Below the pieces are notes generated by a model. That model did not search any database. It was not told where the DNA came from and saw nothing but the letters and a program-made list of their open reading frames with translations. A program made the position numbers and the translations under genes. From assembly GCA_947579605.1 (NCBI GenBank), contig OX388325.1:4645572-4709571 (forward strand): DNA of 64,000 bases, given 5' to 3'. Position 1 is the first letter of the stretch. The number at the start of each line of letters is the position of its first letter. Of the stretch, positions 51,612 through 62,113 are shown one piece after another. The DNA is from Athripsodes cinereus (lineage: Eukaryota; Arthropoda; Insecta; Trichoptera; Leptoceridae).

Positions 51612-51860
51612 TTTTGTGGATCACATGAAAAAGAGTTAATCTTCCACTTTTTGCCGTAAGTTTTCGAGTGTCATGTAAAAGGCGGTGTTCTAAAATATAA
51701 AGGCATTTTATTTCTTAAATTCAGTGATGAGACTTGCTGCCCATCCTGATTGTCTAATTTATTTTATTGGCACAGAGAGGACAGCTTGCATGTTTATTGC
51801 TGGTCTGCTGGGTACTCCATTTGTGGAATGTGCCCTGATGGGTTAGAAGTAGTACCTATT
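51612..51860 (+). mobile_element. TAG-tail repeat, full-length but diverged
   Basis: From GTGGATCACATGAAAAAGAG to TGGAATGTGCCCTGATGGGT with a worn tail. Confidence 0.65.
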
Positions 51861-51944
51861 TACCTTATCTGGTATTATCAGGCAAAGCAAACCCTCTGGT
51901 CCCAGAGATGTTATTAAGCCTAGAATCTTGAGGGGATCTTAGAT

Positions 51945-52175
51945 GTGGAGGGGCCCAAGTCCGGGTGTATTTATCTAAAAGAGTGGCTTAATCACGTGGA
52001 TCAAATTCTTAAGGACGGCCGCGTGTTGGGTAAGAGAATTCGGCATGCATGTATGAGAAATCGGATGAATGTAGAGGAAGCGATGGAAGTATGTAAGGAT
52101 AGATCTACATGGCGTTCCGTTCTCTCTGCCTACCCCACCTGGGACACGGCGTGAGGGTATAGATAGATAGATCTA
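51945..52175 (+). pseudogene. LINE 'WFGH' family, C-terminus and tail
   Basis: EWLNHVDQILKDGRVLGKRI, RHACMRNRMNVEEAMEVCKD, RSTWRSVLSAYPTWDTA and a stop at the terminus GGGACACGGCGTGAGGGTAT followed by a GATA tail. This gives the clean family 3' end. Confidence 0.75.
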
Positions 52176-52559
52176 AAATGTGGAGAGATTTCACTACTAC
52201 CCAGTGCCTGCCTTGGGTCTTGATTCTTACAAATCCCAGGTCATTGCAGCCTTTCTTGGATTCCTCCTCAAAAAATAAATACATTTCACATCTTAAATTC
52301 AGGGATAAAATTTACCACCAATCCTAATTGTACATATTAATTTTTTGTTGATATAGTAGAACAAATTTTAAGAACACGTCTCCCTCGGTTGTCCAATAAG
52401 AAACACATACGATTTGTATTACGAGATAACTGAAGTCCAATATCCGATTAACATGTCTTGCCTATTGCAAACGGATACCCTTACTGTATACATAATGTCA
52501 AAATTTTAAAATGCTTATAAAAATATATTATTATCTAGATTAGCGTCGTTTATTTTCAT
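52176..52559. other. No feature recognised
   Basis: AT-rich DNA with a TAG-tail-like scrap (TAAATTCAGGGATAAAATTT) near 52300. Confidence 0.35.
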
Positions 52560-53095
52560 TAAACGCAATATATGAGTTTGTCTAGCGGACCATTATCAGT
52601 GTAACACGTACCAAATTTACTATGTGTAAATATACGAATGTAATTAAAAAAACTTTAAATTGTGTGAAATGTGTGAAATTGTGCCAAATATTTGAAATTT
52701 GAGTATTTGAAAGTGTACCAAAATTGGTATTGGTATTTCTTTGTAAAAATGAGTGCTAGATTAAAACGGACCTAACTACGTATATAATTAAATAATTTAA
52801 ATTGTGTAATTGTGTAAAATCAAACTATTTGAAAGTGCACCAAAATTGCTAAACTGCATAGTTTTTCTAATATTTATTTGCATAAATGAGTGCTAAATCA
52901 AACAGACCTAACTACATATGTCAATTTTGTAATTATTTTAATTGTTCCCCTCATACCAGCTCTTAATACCATGTGCTGAATGGGGAACTAGATATTATTT
53001 TGTTGTTATAAAAAAAAAAAACTTGTATAATTTCTATATAATTGAAATTGAAAACCATTTTATTGAATAAATTCTATTCTATTCTATTCTAAAAT
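52560..53095 (+). mobile_element. LINE 3' UTR with internal duplication and TTCTA tail
   Basis: Two related blocks of about 130-150 bp (52620-52775 and 52780-52910) share AATGAGTGCTAGATTAAAAC-like and TTTGAAAGTGCACCAAAATTG-like text. It ends TATTGAATAAATTCTATTCT with a TTCTA repeat. No coding part. Confidence 0.5.
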
Positions 53096-53329
53096 GATAT
53101 GATATCTTCTAAAAATTTTGAACTTGGCACAAATCGTTCCACAAGAGACGGGATGCCGTAATCTTATAAATAATGATGATAATAGTAGACAAAAACCAGA
53201 AAACCCAAAACAAAAAATCATTAGGACACTGTGTGTGTGTGTGTTGCCAGCCCTTTGTGTGAAATGAGTATTATAAAAACAAGTTTTAGTCTATTAATTA
53301 CGAGAATGTAGTCATCAATAGACCGTACT

Positions 53330-54540
53330 TTGGACGTCTGAGGACATTCACATTTATCACTTTAGGTGATCATCCAGAATGAATCGTCGAAAGTGAAAAG
53401 TGAAGGTGGACGTTCAATCTACAGTGAACACTCGAAAGATGGATGAAAGCGATTACCATCCGACATAATTTTGATGAAAGCGATTACCATCCGACACAAT
53501 TTTGATGAAAGCAATTACCATCCGACACAATTTTGATGAAAGCGATTACCATCCGACACAATTTTGATGAAAGCGATTACCATCCGACACAATTTTGATG
53601 AAAGCTTCTTTCACTTAACTTTCTGGTTACCAGTGTGCCCGCACAGGAATATAAAGAATTAAATTTATTAAAAATTAATGCTTAAGAATAAAATATGTCT
53701 TTAGCTGAAATTATCGGTTTTATTATGTGGAATAAAAAAACCTATTGGAGTCACTCTTTGTTGTGTTATTTATTTCCAAACATAATATTTATTTTTTACC
53801 TGCAGTTTTCGTGTCAACGACTTGATTAGAAAATTAACATTTTAAGCGTCTAAATTTTCTATATTTTACTTTGATTTATTTTTGTCATGACGTTTGTGAG
53901 TAAAGTATGATTAGTTACAACTTCATAGTGTTTCTAACGTGTCTTTAAACTGCAGATATCTTTGTACAAACAAATGAACTTCACTGAAAATGGTAAAACG
54001 TTATTTAAGAAGTAAAAAAAAATTAATTAATTTGTAGTGAAAGGGTTTTTAAGGACCAAATATACCTATGCAGGTTTGTCCTATTTATTTGTTCCTTTGC
54101 AATATGGAATAAAAAAAATGTCAGAACCATGAACAAACGTGTGCATTTATTCTATTTAATTTTTAGTGTGCACTAACTAAAATAGAAACGTTCCAATTTT
54201 AATGAGTCTACATTGGTATTCTACATATAAACTCTAAAATTGTTCCTAATTAGAATTATATACAACTTGTATCATATAGAATACGAATGTGAGTTCAAGT
54301 GAACTAGATTATAAAAATTTGTAACGTTCTTATTTTAGTTTGAATCAATATAGAATAGGGGGTAATGTGTCCTTGCAAGAATTGTATGTATTTTCTAATT
54401 TTTACGTACTATTATTTTTAATTTAATTTTACGAGAATTCGCCGCAAATAAAGACATAGCAGTAAAGACACACAACAGACGTTTTCACTTTGGATGAACG
54501 ACTTTGACACTTTCACTTTGAATGTTCATCCAAAGTAAAA
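53330..54540. mobile_element. Possible DNA transposon with imperfect inverted ends and a minisatellite
   Basis: The left end ACTTTGGACGTCTGAGGACA and nearby AAAGTGAAAAGTGAAGG show loose inverted similarity to the right region (CACTTTGGATGAACGACTTT, ATGTTCATCCAAAGT). No transposase. The ends are tentative. Confidence 0.35.
53442..53605. repeat. 31-bp minisatellite, five units plus part of a sixth
   Basis: Unit begins GATGAAAGCGATTACCATCC and ends GACACAATTTT. Units differ by single bases only (GACATAA in the first, GCAATT in the third). Confidence 0.95.
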
Positions 54541-55144
54541 CAATCTGAACGCGTCTCAATGCGAGGAGACAAAGTCTATACGTGACTGTAATATAAAAGA
54601 CATTTTCATACTGTTCTGAGTCCTATTTGAATGATTAAAATTAATTACGCACTAAATTACTTAATGTATATTGTGTGCACCTAAAAAATAATATGAAATA
54701 AAATAATGACTCAGTTATGAGAAGGAGACGATGTTTAAATAATTTAGAAAATTCTTTTTGTACAGAAAACTGGGAGTTCATTTATTATTTTTAATTAATA
54801 AACCTAGTGTACCTACTATTCTTGTTTTTTATGTGTCGCGTCAGATCCTTTCCAACGAAGTCTATCATATAAATTTATTTGTTTACACAATAAACGGTTA
54901 AATTTAAAATTTGGTATTGGTTGAAGGTAGAACTTGTTGAGTTTTTGAAAATTGGTAGAATTTATAATTTTTTTGTATGTAGATATAATAAGAAATATGT
55001 GTTTTCTAATCCAACAAGTCAAACTCTAAAAATGGGATAGAGTTTTATACAATTTATGTGAATTTTTTATTTTTAGTAAATGTGTTATTTGTGTATGTCT
55101 ATGTTTTATGAATATTTTTTTTAATGTGGAAAACGAAGAGATGT
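54541..55144. other. No feature recognised
   Basis: AT-rich DNA. Nothing identified. Confidence 0.4.
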
Positions 55145-55412
55145 TATCAGAAAATCTCTTGAAAAAATCTGCCAAAAATTATCAAACTGGATTGGCCACA
55201 ACATTAGACACTCAGGCCTGCTTATCGCCATCGCGGAAGGCAAGACCAAAAGGAGAAATTGTAGAGGCCGACCAAAAGATTCCTATATGGATCAAGTGAA
55301 GAAAGACATGGATTGCGGCATATACATGGAAATAAAGAGACTAGTTGAAAATAGGGAGGAATGGAGAAGAAAATCCAAACTCGTTGCAGACCAATCCAAT
55401 AGATTGTAACTC
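55145..55412 (+). pseudogene. LINE 'WIGH' family, C-terminus
   Basis: KLSNWIGHNIRHSGLLIAIA-like reading, then NCRGRPKDSYMDQVKKDMDC, LVENREEWRRKSKLVADQSN and a stop, with one or two frame breaks. Ends ATTGTAACTCG. Confidence 0.65.
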
Positions 55413-55449
55413 GTACACATTGAATTGCTCAGAAAAATGGACATTAATA

Positions 55450-55528
55450 TTTTTGCCTAGTCTGAGGATCGAACCCACGACCCCTCGCTTGCAAGGCGAG
55501 TGTGTTAACCACTAGTCCAACCTAATGA
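55450..55528 (-). mobile_element. SINE-D, tRNA-like head
   Basis: Minus strand: GGACTAGTGGTTAACACACT (A-box region), an anticodon-like stem-loop CTCGCCTTGCAAGCGAG, B box GGGTTCGATCC. The acceptor ends do not pair, so it is a SINE head or tRNA pseudogene rather than a working tRNA. Confidence 0.6.
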
Positions 55529-55844
55529 ATTAGGTTACATACTAGTTAGGTATTATATATACCGTGTGTACGTGGTGATACATCAATGTGAACTTCCTTA
55601 AGGATAGCATGATACAGAGTCTCGATGCTTACGAATCGACACAAGGCTGGTTAAGAGTACTCTTTAAACCCGGGTAACGTTCCCAATTCCTCTATATCAT
55701 GCTTGTCATATGTTTCAGAATTTTTGAAAGTTGTATATATACTATATTTTTTTCAAATACTTTCACATGTAACATGATTTCCTATACTACGTCCCTCTAT
55801 CGAAGTTCGATTTAAACACACAATATTTGAAGCCTCCATCCTTA
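55529..55844. other. Unassigned; foldback scrap near 55600-55690
   Basis: GATGCTTACGAATCGACACA then AGGCTGGTTAAGAG resembles an arm of the foldback at 37040-37335. Confidence 0.4.
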
Positions 55845-55848
55845 TACT

Positions 55849-56391
55849 TGTGGCAACCAGCGAGGCTTGCCAACAATTATAGTTTTATATATATGTATGT
55901 TTTATAGATGAAAATTGATAATGTGTTTCAGCAACAACTTAAACTAAAAAATGGACATAGTACTGCCATCTATGGAAGTCAGAAAGAAGCGAAGAATCAC
56001 AAATTTACCAAGATGCAAATCTTCTGGTTGAACAACAAAATGTAGATGTCTGTTATAGAGGGCGCTAATGTCTCACACAAATGCCACAATAGATTAGCAG
56101 ATAGAAATGAAATCAGTTCACTTTAGACCAGACCAGACACTCTTTAACTTTAATTATCATTGTTACAAATATTTTATTTCATGTAATTTAACTATTCTTA
56201 TAAAATAAAACAAGTGTTTAAATATCGATTCTCTTTATTCAACACACAAAAGAACTGTAAGTAATATATAATCCATTCAATTAGGAAGTAGCAAATCTTT
56301 TGGCAAAGATTTAATTTCATGTTCACTGTATGTGAAAGAAATATAAAATAAAGATTTTCCTTTATCTCAAAAGAGATATAAATACGCTACA
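55849..56391 (+). repeat. 5' LTR, 543 bp
   Basis: Starts TGTGGCAACC and ends ACGCTACA. It aligns to the 3' LTR with one base change (CAAATC versus CGAATC) and one differing block at about 56135-56141. It contains AATAAA-like signals near 56205 and 56345. Confidence 0.9.
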
Positions 56392-56393
56392 AA

Positions 56394-56407
56394 TGGTGAC
56401 CCACGAC
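56394..56407 (+). other. Primer binding site, tRNA-Trp-like
   Basis: TGGTGACCCACGAC begins two bases after the LTR. Animal tRNA-Trp 3' ends predict TGGTGACCCCGACGTG, so the match is good for nine bases, then shifted by one. Confidence 0.75.
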
Positions 56408-57176
56408 AAAAAGAACATAATTATTTGATTTGAATTATTATACATAACCTAACAAAAAATTTTTCACCTTGAAAATTTTCGAGTTGTCACAATCAGCTGT
56501 TGAAATATAATTTTTCATTAAAATTTTTTCTTGCATTCTAGATAAACAGTTGTATTGCAATTCAAATCTCTTTTAATCTTAAATATATGTGTGTGTGTAA
56601 CAGATCGATATAGTTTTTTTAACAAATTTACAAAATTTCGCTGCCGCTGTCGAGAGTGAACCCGTGTCGTGATTCAAAGGTGTTAGAGTCTAGGGCAGAA
56701 TCAAATATAGAATTGTATTCTAGCCTTATTTTTTTTATTGAAAATCAGAACAACGAATCAGACACGAATTTGCGCACCTAAAAAAGATAATTATTCATAA
56801 TTTTATACATTTTTGTCACAATCAAGTGATATTTAAAAAATTTTGTATTGTCTTTGTGTATCTTACATTTTAAATTTTTAAACAACAAATTTATGTGTGT
56901 TACATTTTTTAATCAATTTGCTTTTAAATTTTAGCTAGTTTAGCTGCAGGGATCTATTCGCTGTTGGATGGAATACAAATACCAAAAAAATTTTATATAA
57001 TATTGTCACAAACTAAGAAAATTTTCACAAGTGCTGGATACATTGGAATTGTTTGCTGGTTTCAAATCTTAATTACTCAATTGTTTTCTTGTTAGAGCTT
57101 TTTCGATTGCAGGCTGTTCTTCATTGTCAGCAAATTATTTATATAAATACAATTGAAAAATTTAATTTATCTCAAG
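56408..57176 (+). other. Untranslated leader of the LTR element
   Basis: About 770 bases with no open frame. It probably holds the packaging signal and gag leader. AT-rich, with short TGTGTG runs. Confidence 0.6.
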
Positions 57177-58097
57177 ATGTATGAGCAAGCAAATAAACCT
57201 AACAAGGAGGAATCAAATATAACTAAGAATGTTTCATTTACAGATAGAGTATCAATTAAAATACCACCGATCTGGAGCAACAACTTACAGCTCTGGTTTA
57301 AGCAGATTGACATACAATTTGAACTAGCAGGAATCACATCCGAAGATACGAGGTATGCACATCTTGTTGCTCAACTGGATCAAAACACAATTTCACAGGT
57401 ATCCGATATTATAAATCTTGATAAATGTCAAACAATGTATTCTAGACTAAAAGATGCAATACTAAGTAGAATGGGAATATCCCCAGATTCTCGCAGAGAG
57501 AAACTCTTTTCAAATTTACAACTTGGAGATAAAACACCATCTCAATTGCTTAGAGAAATGAAATCATTAGCTATTGGTTTAAATATTGATGATACAACAT
57601 TGAAATATCTTTGGATACAGCATATACCTAAACACGTACAAGCACATATTACCACAAGCAATGGTAGCTTGGACGAAATAGCATTAATAGCAGATAAAAC
57701 AACAAATGTCTATCAGGCACAAGAAATCGCTGTGTGTCATACAAAAAGCAATAGTGACAAAGATAATAAAATTGAAATTTTAAATAAATCTGTACATACT
57801 TTAACTGAAAAGTTAGAACGTTTGGGAAAGCAACTCAACGACACATTGTATAAAAAAAATACTAATAATTTTCATTCCAGCAGAAGAAATTTTCCCAACT
57901 ACAACACACATAGACAAAATAGTAGCAACAAATTTCACAATAATACACAAACATACAGACATACAAAAAACAATGTTTCCCAACATTATCATAATAATAT
58001 ATGCTCCTATCACAGTAAATATGGGAACAAAGCCAGAAAGTGCATATCACCATGCACGTTCAATCAGCAGAATTCTGTGCAGAATCAAAAAAACTAG
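57177..58097 (+). CDS. gag: Gag polyprotein of the CsRn1-like retrotransposon
   Basis: 306 codons from the first ATG (MYEQANKPNKEE), taken as the start because the eight in-frame codons upstream have no ATG. Gag forms the virus-like particle that packages the RNA. The N-terminal two thirds have capsid-like features (WFKQIDIQFELAGI, LREMKSLAIGLN). The C-terminus is rich in Asn/His and holds the zinc knuckle C-x2-H-x9-C-x3-C (CSYHSKYGNKARKCISPC, near residues 280-297). This CHCC form differs from the usual CCHC and is typical of the CsRn1 clade. The stop at 58095-58097 directly follows a slippery heptamer, so Pol is made as a Gag-Pol fusion. Confidence 0.88.
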   Translation: MYEQANKPNKEESNITKNVSFTDRVSIKIPPIWSNNLQLWFKQIDIQFELAGITSEDTRYAHLVAQLDQNTISQVSDIINLDKCQTMYSRLKDAILSRMGISPDSRREKLFSNLQLGDKTPSQLLREMKSLAIGLNIDDTTLKYLWIQHIPKHVQAHITTSNGSLDEIALIADKTTNVYQAQEIAVCHTKSNSDKDNKIEILNKSVHTLTEKLERLGKQLNDTLYKKNTNNFHSSRRNFPNYNTHRQNSSNKFHNNTQTYRHTKNNVSQHYHNNICSYHSKYGNKARKCISPCTFNQQNSVQNQKN

Positions 58098-58148
58098 AGA
58101 AGCGACATGTTACAGAGACGGACATGTTGACTCCTCAAACGCGTCTCT
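58088..58148 (+). promoter_or_regulatory. Programmed -1 frameshift site (A AAA AAC) and downstream stem
   Basis: The heptamer occupies 58088-58094 in the right phase (codons AAA AAC, then the TAG stop). Slipping back one base enters the pol frame at LEKRHV. A 7-bp stem can form downstream from AGAGACG (58114-58120) and CGTCTCT (58142-58148). The spacer of 19 bases is longer than usual, so the stimulator may be another structure. Confidence 0.8.
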
Positions 58149-61100
58149 TCGTTAAAGATCAAGATAACGGTTTATCATACTTAATTGATACCGGATCGGA
58201 ACTTTGCATAATTCCAAGATCTTATCGCAAATGCCAAAAAGAAAAAGTTAATCTTACACTTTTTGCAGCAAATGGGACAATCGTTAAAACATATGGTACT
58301 TCAACCATAAACATAAACCTAGGTTTTAAACAAAAATTCAGATGGAACTGCGTCATAGCAGATGTATCTAGAGCTATATTGGGAGCTGATTTTTTAACTA
58401 ATTTTAATTTAATTGTTGACATGAGGAGCAGACTGTTAATCGACAAAAGCAGTGGAGATAAGGTAAAAGCTTATAATTCTAATGTTGATAGTACTAATGT
58501 AACTTCTATTTCTTTTTTAGATAAGAACAACAAGTATCATCAAATGTTAGCAAATTTTCCAAAACTAATTGATATAAATAGACCTTTTAGTGACATATCT
58601 CATCCAACAATTCACCACATAGATACTAGAGGAAGCCCATTCAGATCTAAACCTCGTCGCTTGTCTCCAGAGTTGCTGAAGCAGGTGAAGACCGAGTTTG
58701 AGGATCTGGTTTCCCAAGGTATTTGTCGTCCATCTAACAGCGAGTGGTCATCACCTTTACATGTAGTAAAAAAGGCGGATGGCACGTTCAGATTGTGTGG
58801 AGACTACAGGAAGTTGAATCAAATAACTGTTCCAGACAGGTATTCTCTACCTCATATTCAAGATATAACTAACGATTTTGCCAATTCTAGAATTTTTTCA
58901 AAGCTGGACCTAAAGAAGGCTTATCACCAGGTACCAATGAATGAAGAAGATATTAAAAAAACTGCAATTTGCACATTTGCAGGGTCCTGGGAGTATTTAC
59001 GCATGCCCTTCGGCCTAGCTAATTCATGTCAGACTTTCCAACGGCATATGAATGTAATGACCCAAGGTCTAGAAGGAGTAAAAGTATATATCGACGACAT
59101 AATTGTACATTCACCAGATGAAGAAACACATCTTAAACACCTTAATGCCTTGTTCAAGAGATTAGACGAGTGGGGTATGATTGTAAACCCATCTAAATGT
59201 GAATTTGGTAAAAGTTCTATTCTGTTTCTAGGATATGAAGTTTCAGCAGAAGGAGTAGGCCCATCGCCAGACAAGGTACGAGCTCTTGCTGAATATACCA
59301 AACCAAAAACTATTCAAGACCTCAGACGTTTTATTGCAATGTCAAATTTCTATAGGAGATTCATAAAAAACGCTGCCCAGAAACTTGCAAGATTAAATGA
59401 ATATTTAAAAGGAGCTAAGAAGAATGATAAAAGACTGGTACAATGGAACGATATTACGACGAATGACTTCGAGGAGGTAAAACAATCTTTAATAACTTGC
59501 ACTAAACTTAAGTATCCCGAGAGTACTAAACAATTGTCATTGTGGACGGATGCTTCAGATTTTGCAATCGGAGGAGTACTACAACAGGCAGGAGAAGATG
59601 GTAATTATGAACCTATTAGTTTTTTTTCAAAAAAGTTAAATAAAGCTCAGTGTTCATATAGTACATATGACAGAGAATTGCTAGCTATATTTGAAGCCAT
59701 TAGATATTTCAAACATCATTTGCAAGGCAGAGAGTTCTGTATATACACAGATCACAAGCCACTTCAATATGCTTTCAAAAAGAAAAATTTTGAAAAAGAA
59801 AGTCCACGTCAGCAGAGGCAATTGGATTTAATTGGACAGTACAGTACCGATATTAGATATGTTACTGGTAATTCAAATGTTATTGCAGACGCTTTTTCTA
59901 GAATCGATATGATCGAGTTACATAATGATATCTCGGTAGAAGAAATTTCCAAACAACAAAATCTTGATTTGGAATTAAAAAAATTGCTTGTAAATAAAGA
60001 TCATTCATTAAATCTAATCAAAAACAACTTACAAGGTTTACAGCTCATCTTTGATCTTCATGAGGGAAATCTAAGACCGTACATACCTAAAACATTACAG
60101 AGAAGATTTTTCGACAGTATTCACAACTTAACTCATCCAGGCGCCAAGGATACTTTGAAAACAATTTCCAAAAGAGGAGTTTGGAAGAACATGAGAGCTG
60201 ACTGTAATCTTTGGAGTAAAACATGTATTAAATGCCAAAAATCTAAGGTAACAAGACACACCAGAACGATGATTATGAATATGAAACTGCCTGATGCAAA
60301 ATTCCAGACAGTACACATTGATATAGTCGGACCGCTCGTGGAATCAGAAGGTATGAAATATTTGATTACTTTTGTGGATAGGTATACACGATGGAGTGAA
60401 GCAATACCTATAAAAGATATCACAGCCAAGACAGTAGTGAGAACTATTTGGGACCATTGGATTACGAGGTATGGAACACCTCAGAAATTTATTACTGATC
60501 AAGGTAGACAATTTATGTCAACGGAATTTAAAATGTTCTGTTCGAAATTAGGCACAAAGCATGCTATTTCTTCTCCTTACCACCCTCAGACCAATGGATT
60601 GGTAGAAAGATTCCACCGTACACTTAAGAATAGTTTTAAAACACATCATCCTATCCCATGGACTCAATCGTTGTCAACCATATTATTAGGTTTAAGAACC
60701 ATTATTAGAGAAAATACTGATTATTCTGTTTCAGAGATGTTATACGGAAATCCGATAAGATTACCAAATGATATTTTTTGTGATACAGAGGAAATTCCTG
60801 AACCTAATTATTATACTCAACAACTGATTTGGTATATGAAACAAATTAAACCACGTCCTGTGGAACATCATCATAAAAATAACATATTTGTCCATCCTGA
60901 TTTAAAACTTGCAAAATATATGTTCGTTAGAGATGATAGGGTGTATAAACCGCTTTTTCCAGCATATCAAGGCCCTTACCAAGTATGCAGAAGAGATGAC
61001 AAGACTGCAACTTTGTTGATAGGAGGAGAACAGAAAACAATATCTTTGGACAGGTGTAAACCATATTTTTGTGAGGCAAGAAATGAACCAGAACAGACTG

Positions 61101-61168
61101 CTTCAACATCAAGAGAGCCTGTATACATAACTAGAAGTGGAAGGCCAATATACAAGCCAAATTCGTGA
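58091..61168 (+). CDS. pol: Pol polyprotein (protease, reverse transcriptase, RNase H, integrase)
   Basis: Open frame in the -1 phase of gag, overlapping it by up to 58 bases (open from at least 58040). Residue numbers count from 58040. Protease DTGS at 50-53. RT: LDLKKAYHQ with Asp 290, YIDD at 350-353, plus PFGLANSCQTFQ. RNase H starts TDASD (Asp 504) and includes YTDHKPLQY. Integrase has the zinc site H695-x3-H699 and C729-x2-C732, and D761, D820, E856 (D-x58-D-x35-E). The C-terminus ends YITRSGRPIYKP, with no chromodomain seen. All catalytic residues are present and there are no stops. It copies the RNA in particles and inserts the DNA, making the 4-bp TACT duplication. No methionine is needed, because translation enters by frameshifting. 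Confidence 0.9.
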   Translation, partial: KLEKRHVTETDMLTPQTRLFVKDQDNGLSYLIDTGSELCIIPRSYRKCQKEKVNLTLFAANGTIVKTYGTSTININLGFKQKFRWNCVIADVSRAILGADFLTNFNLIVDMRSRLLIDKSSGDKVKAYNSNVDSTNVTSISFLDKNNKYHQMLANFPKLIDINRPFSDISHPTIHHIDTRGSPFRSKPRRLSPELLKQVKTEFEDLVSQGICRPSNSEWSSPLHVVKKADGTFRLCGDYRKLNQITVPDRYSLPHIQDITNDFANSRIFSKLDLKKAYHQVPMNEEDIKKTAICTFAGSWEYLRMPFGLANSCQTFQRHMNVMTQGLEGVKVYIDDIIVHSPDEETHLKHLNALFKRLDEWGMIVNPSKCEFGKSSILFLGYEVSAEGVGPSPDKVRALAEYTKPKTIQDLRRFIAMSNFYRRFIKNAAQKLARLNEYLKGAKKNDKRLVQWNDITTNDFEEVKQSLITCTKLKYPESTKQLSLWTDASDFAIGGVLQQAGEDGNYEPISFFSKKLNKAQCSYSTYDRELLAIFEAIRYFKHHLQGREFCIYTDHKPLQYAFKKKNFEKESPRQQRQLDLIGQYSTDIRYVTGNSNVIADAFSRIDMIELHNDISVEEISKQQNLDLELKKLLVNKDHSLNLIKNNLQGLQLIFDLHEGNLRPYIPKTLQRRFFDSIHNLTHPGAKDTLKTISKRGVWKNMRADCNLWSKTCIKCQKSKVTRHTRTMIMNMKLPDAKFQTVHIDIVGPLVESEGMKYLITFVDRYTRWSEAIPIKDITAKTVVRTIWDHWITRYGTPQKFITDQGRQFMSTEFKMFCSKLGTKHAISSPYHPQTNGLVERFHRTLKNSFKTHHPIPWTQSLSTILLGLRTIIRENTDYSVSEMLYGNPIRLPNDIFCDTEEIPEPNYYTQQLIWYMKQIKPRPVEHHHKNNIFVHPDLKLAKYMFVRDDRVYKPLFPAYQGPYQVCRRDDKTATLLIGGEQKTISLDRCKPYFCEARNEPEQTASTSREPVYITRSGRPIYKPNS

Positions 61169-61189
61169 AAAAACTGGCGTTTTTACACT

Positions 61190-61202
61190 GCCAAGGGGGC
61201 TG
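61190..61202 (+). other. Polypurine tract region
   Basis: AAGGGGG then CTG directly precedes the TGTGG of the 3' LTR; this is where plus-strand synthesis would be primed. Confidence 0.75.
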
Positions 61203-61737
61203 TGTGGCAACCAGCGAGGCTTGCCAACAATTATAGTTTTATATATATGTATGTTTTATAGATGAAAATTGATAATGTGTTTCAGCAACAACTTAAACTA
61301 AAAAATGGACATAGTACTGCCATCTATGGAAGTCAGAAAGAAGCGAAGAATCACAAATTTACCAAGATGCGAATCTTCTGGTTGAACAACAAAATGTAGA
61401 TGTCTGTTATAGAGGGCGCTAATGTCTCACACAAATGCCACAATAGATTAGCAGATAGAAATGAAATCAGTTCACTTTAGACCAGCGGCAGAAATAGTTT
61501 TAATTAATTAATTTTCTCTTTAACTTTAATTATCATTGTTACAAATATTTTATTTCATGTAATTTAACTATTCTTATAAAATAAAACAAGTGTTTAAATA
61601 TCGATTCTCTTTATTCAACACACAAAAGAACTGTAAGTAATATATAATCCATTCAATTAGGAAGTAGCAAATCTTTTGGCAAAGATTTAATTTCATGTTC
61701 ACTGTATGTGAAAGAAATATAAAATAAAGATTTTCCT

Positions 61738-61820
<83 letters not shown>

Positions 61821-62113
61821 TAATAATAAACGGCTGAACCAGCCTTTACAAACATAATATAACAAAAGAAAACAGTCAAGTGATAAAAACAATGTAGCTG
61901 TAATGTAGTACTAGCAAATAATTTCAAATAATGATTATAAATCTCTTAAAAATAATAATGATTATAAATCTCTTAAAAATAATAATGATTATAAACTTCC
62001 TAATATATATCATAAAAAATCAAAATACAATTAATTATTCATGTAGGGAATGCCTGGCCAAGTCGGTAACAATACAATACATAGTTTCTCAAAAGAGATA
62101 TAAATACGCTACA
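61203..62113 (+). repeat. 3' LTR, split by a LINE insertion
   Basis: Same start and end as the 5' LTR. After AGATTTTCCTTTA the sequence is interrupted by about 346 bases and resumes CTCAAAAGAGATATAAATAC. Differs from the 5' LTR at 61485-61514 (a CGGCAGAAATAG...TTAATTAATT block). Confidence 0.85.
61738..62087 (-). mobile_element. Short LINE 3' fragment inside the 3' LTR, with long (TTTA)n tail
   Basis: The tail complement, TTTA repeats, spans 61738-61820. Next comes ACGGCTGAACCAGCCTTTAC, the AAAGGC...GCCGT hairpin on the minus strand. Inside is a three-fold repeat of AATAATGATTATAAATCTCT (61920-61995). It is younger than the LTR element. Confidence 0.75.

Noticed and set aside
53442..53605. 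CRISPR array
   Set aside because: Units are adjacent with no spacers; it is a simple minisatellite in a eukaryotic sequence.
55450..55528. Functional tRNA-Ala gene
   Set aside because: The anticodon stem and B box look good, but the acceptor stem does not pair, so SINE head or pseudogene is more likely.
57153..57176. Upstream extension of gag to a TTG codon
   Set aside because: There is no ATG in the extension; the first ATG at 57177 gives a normal start.
58040..58096. Independent start for pol at a GTG codon
   Set aside because: The slippery heptamer at the gag stop explains pol expression better.
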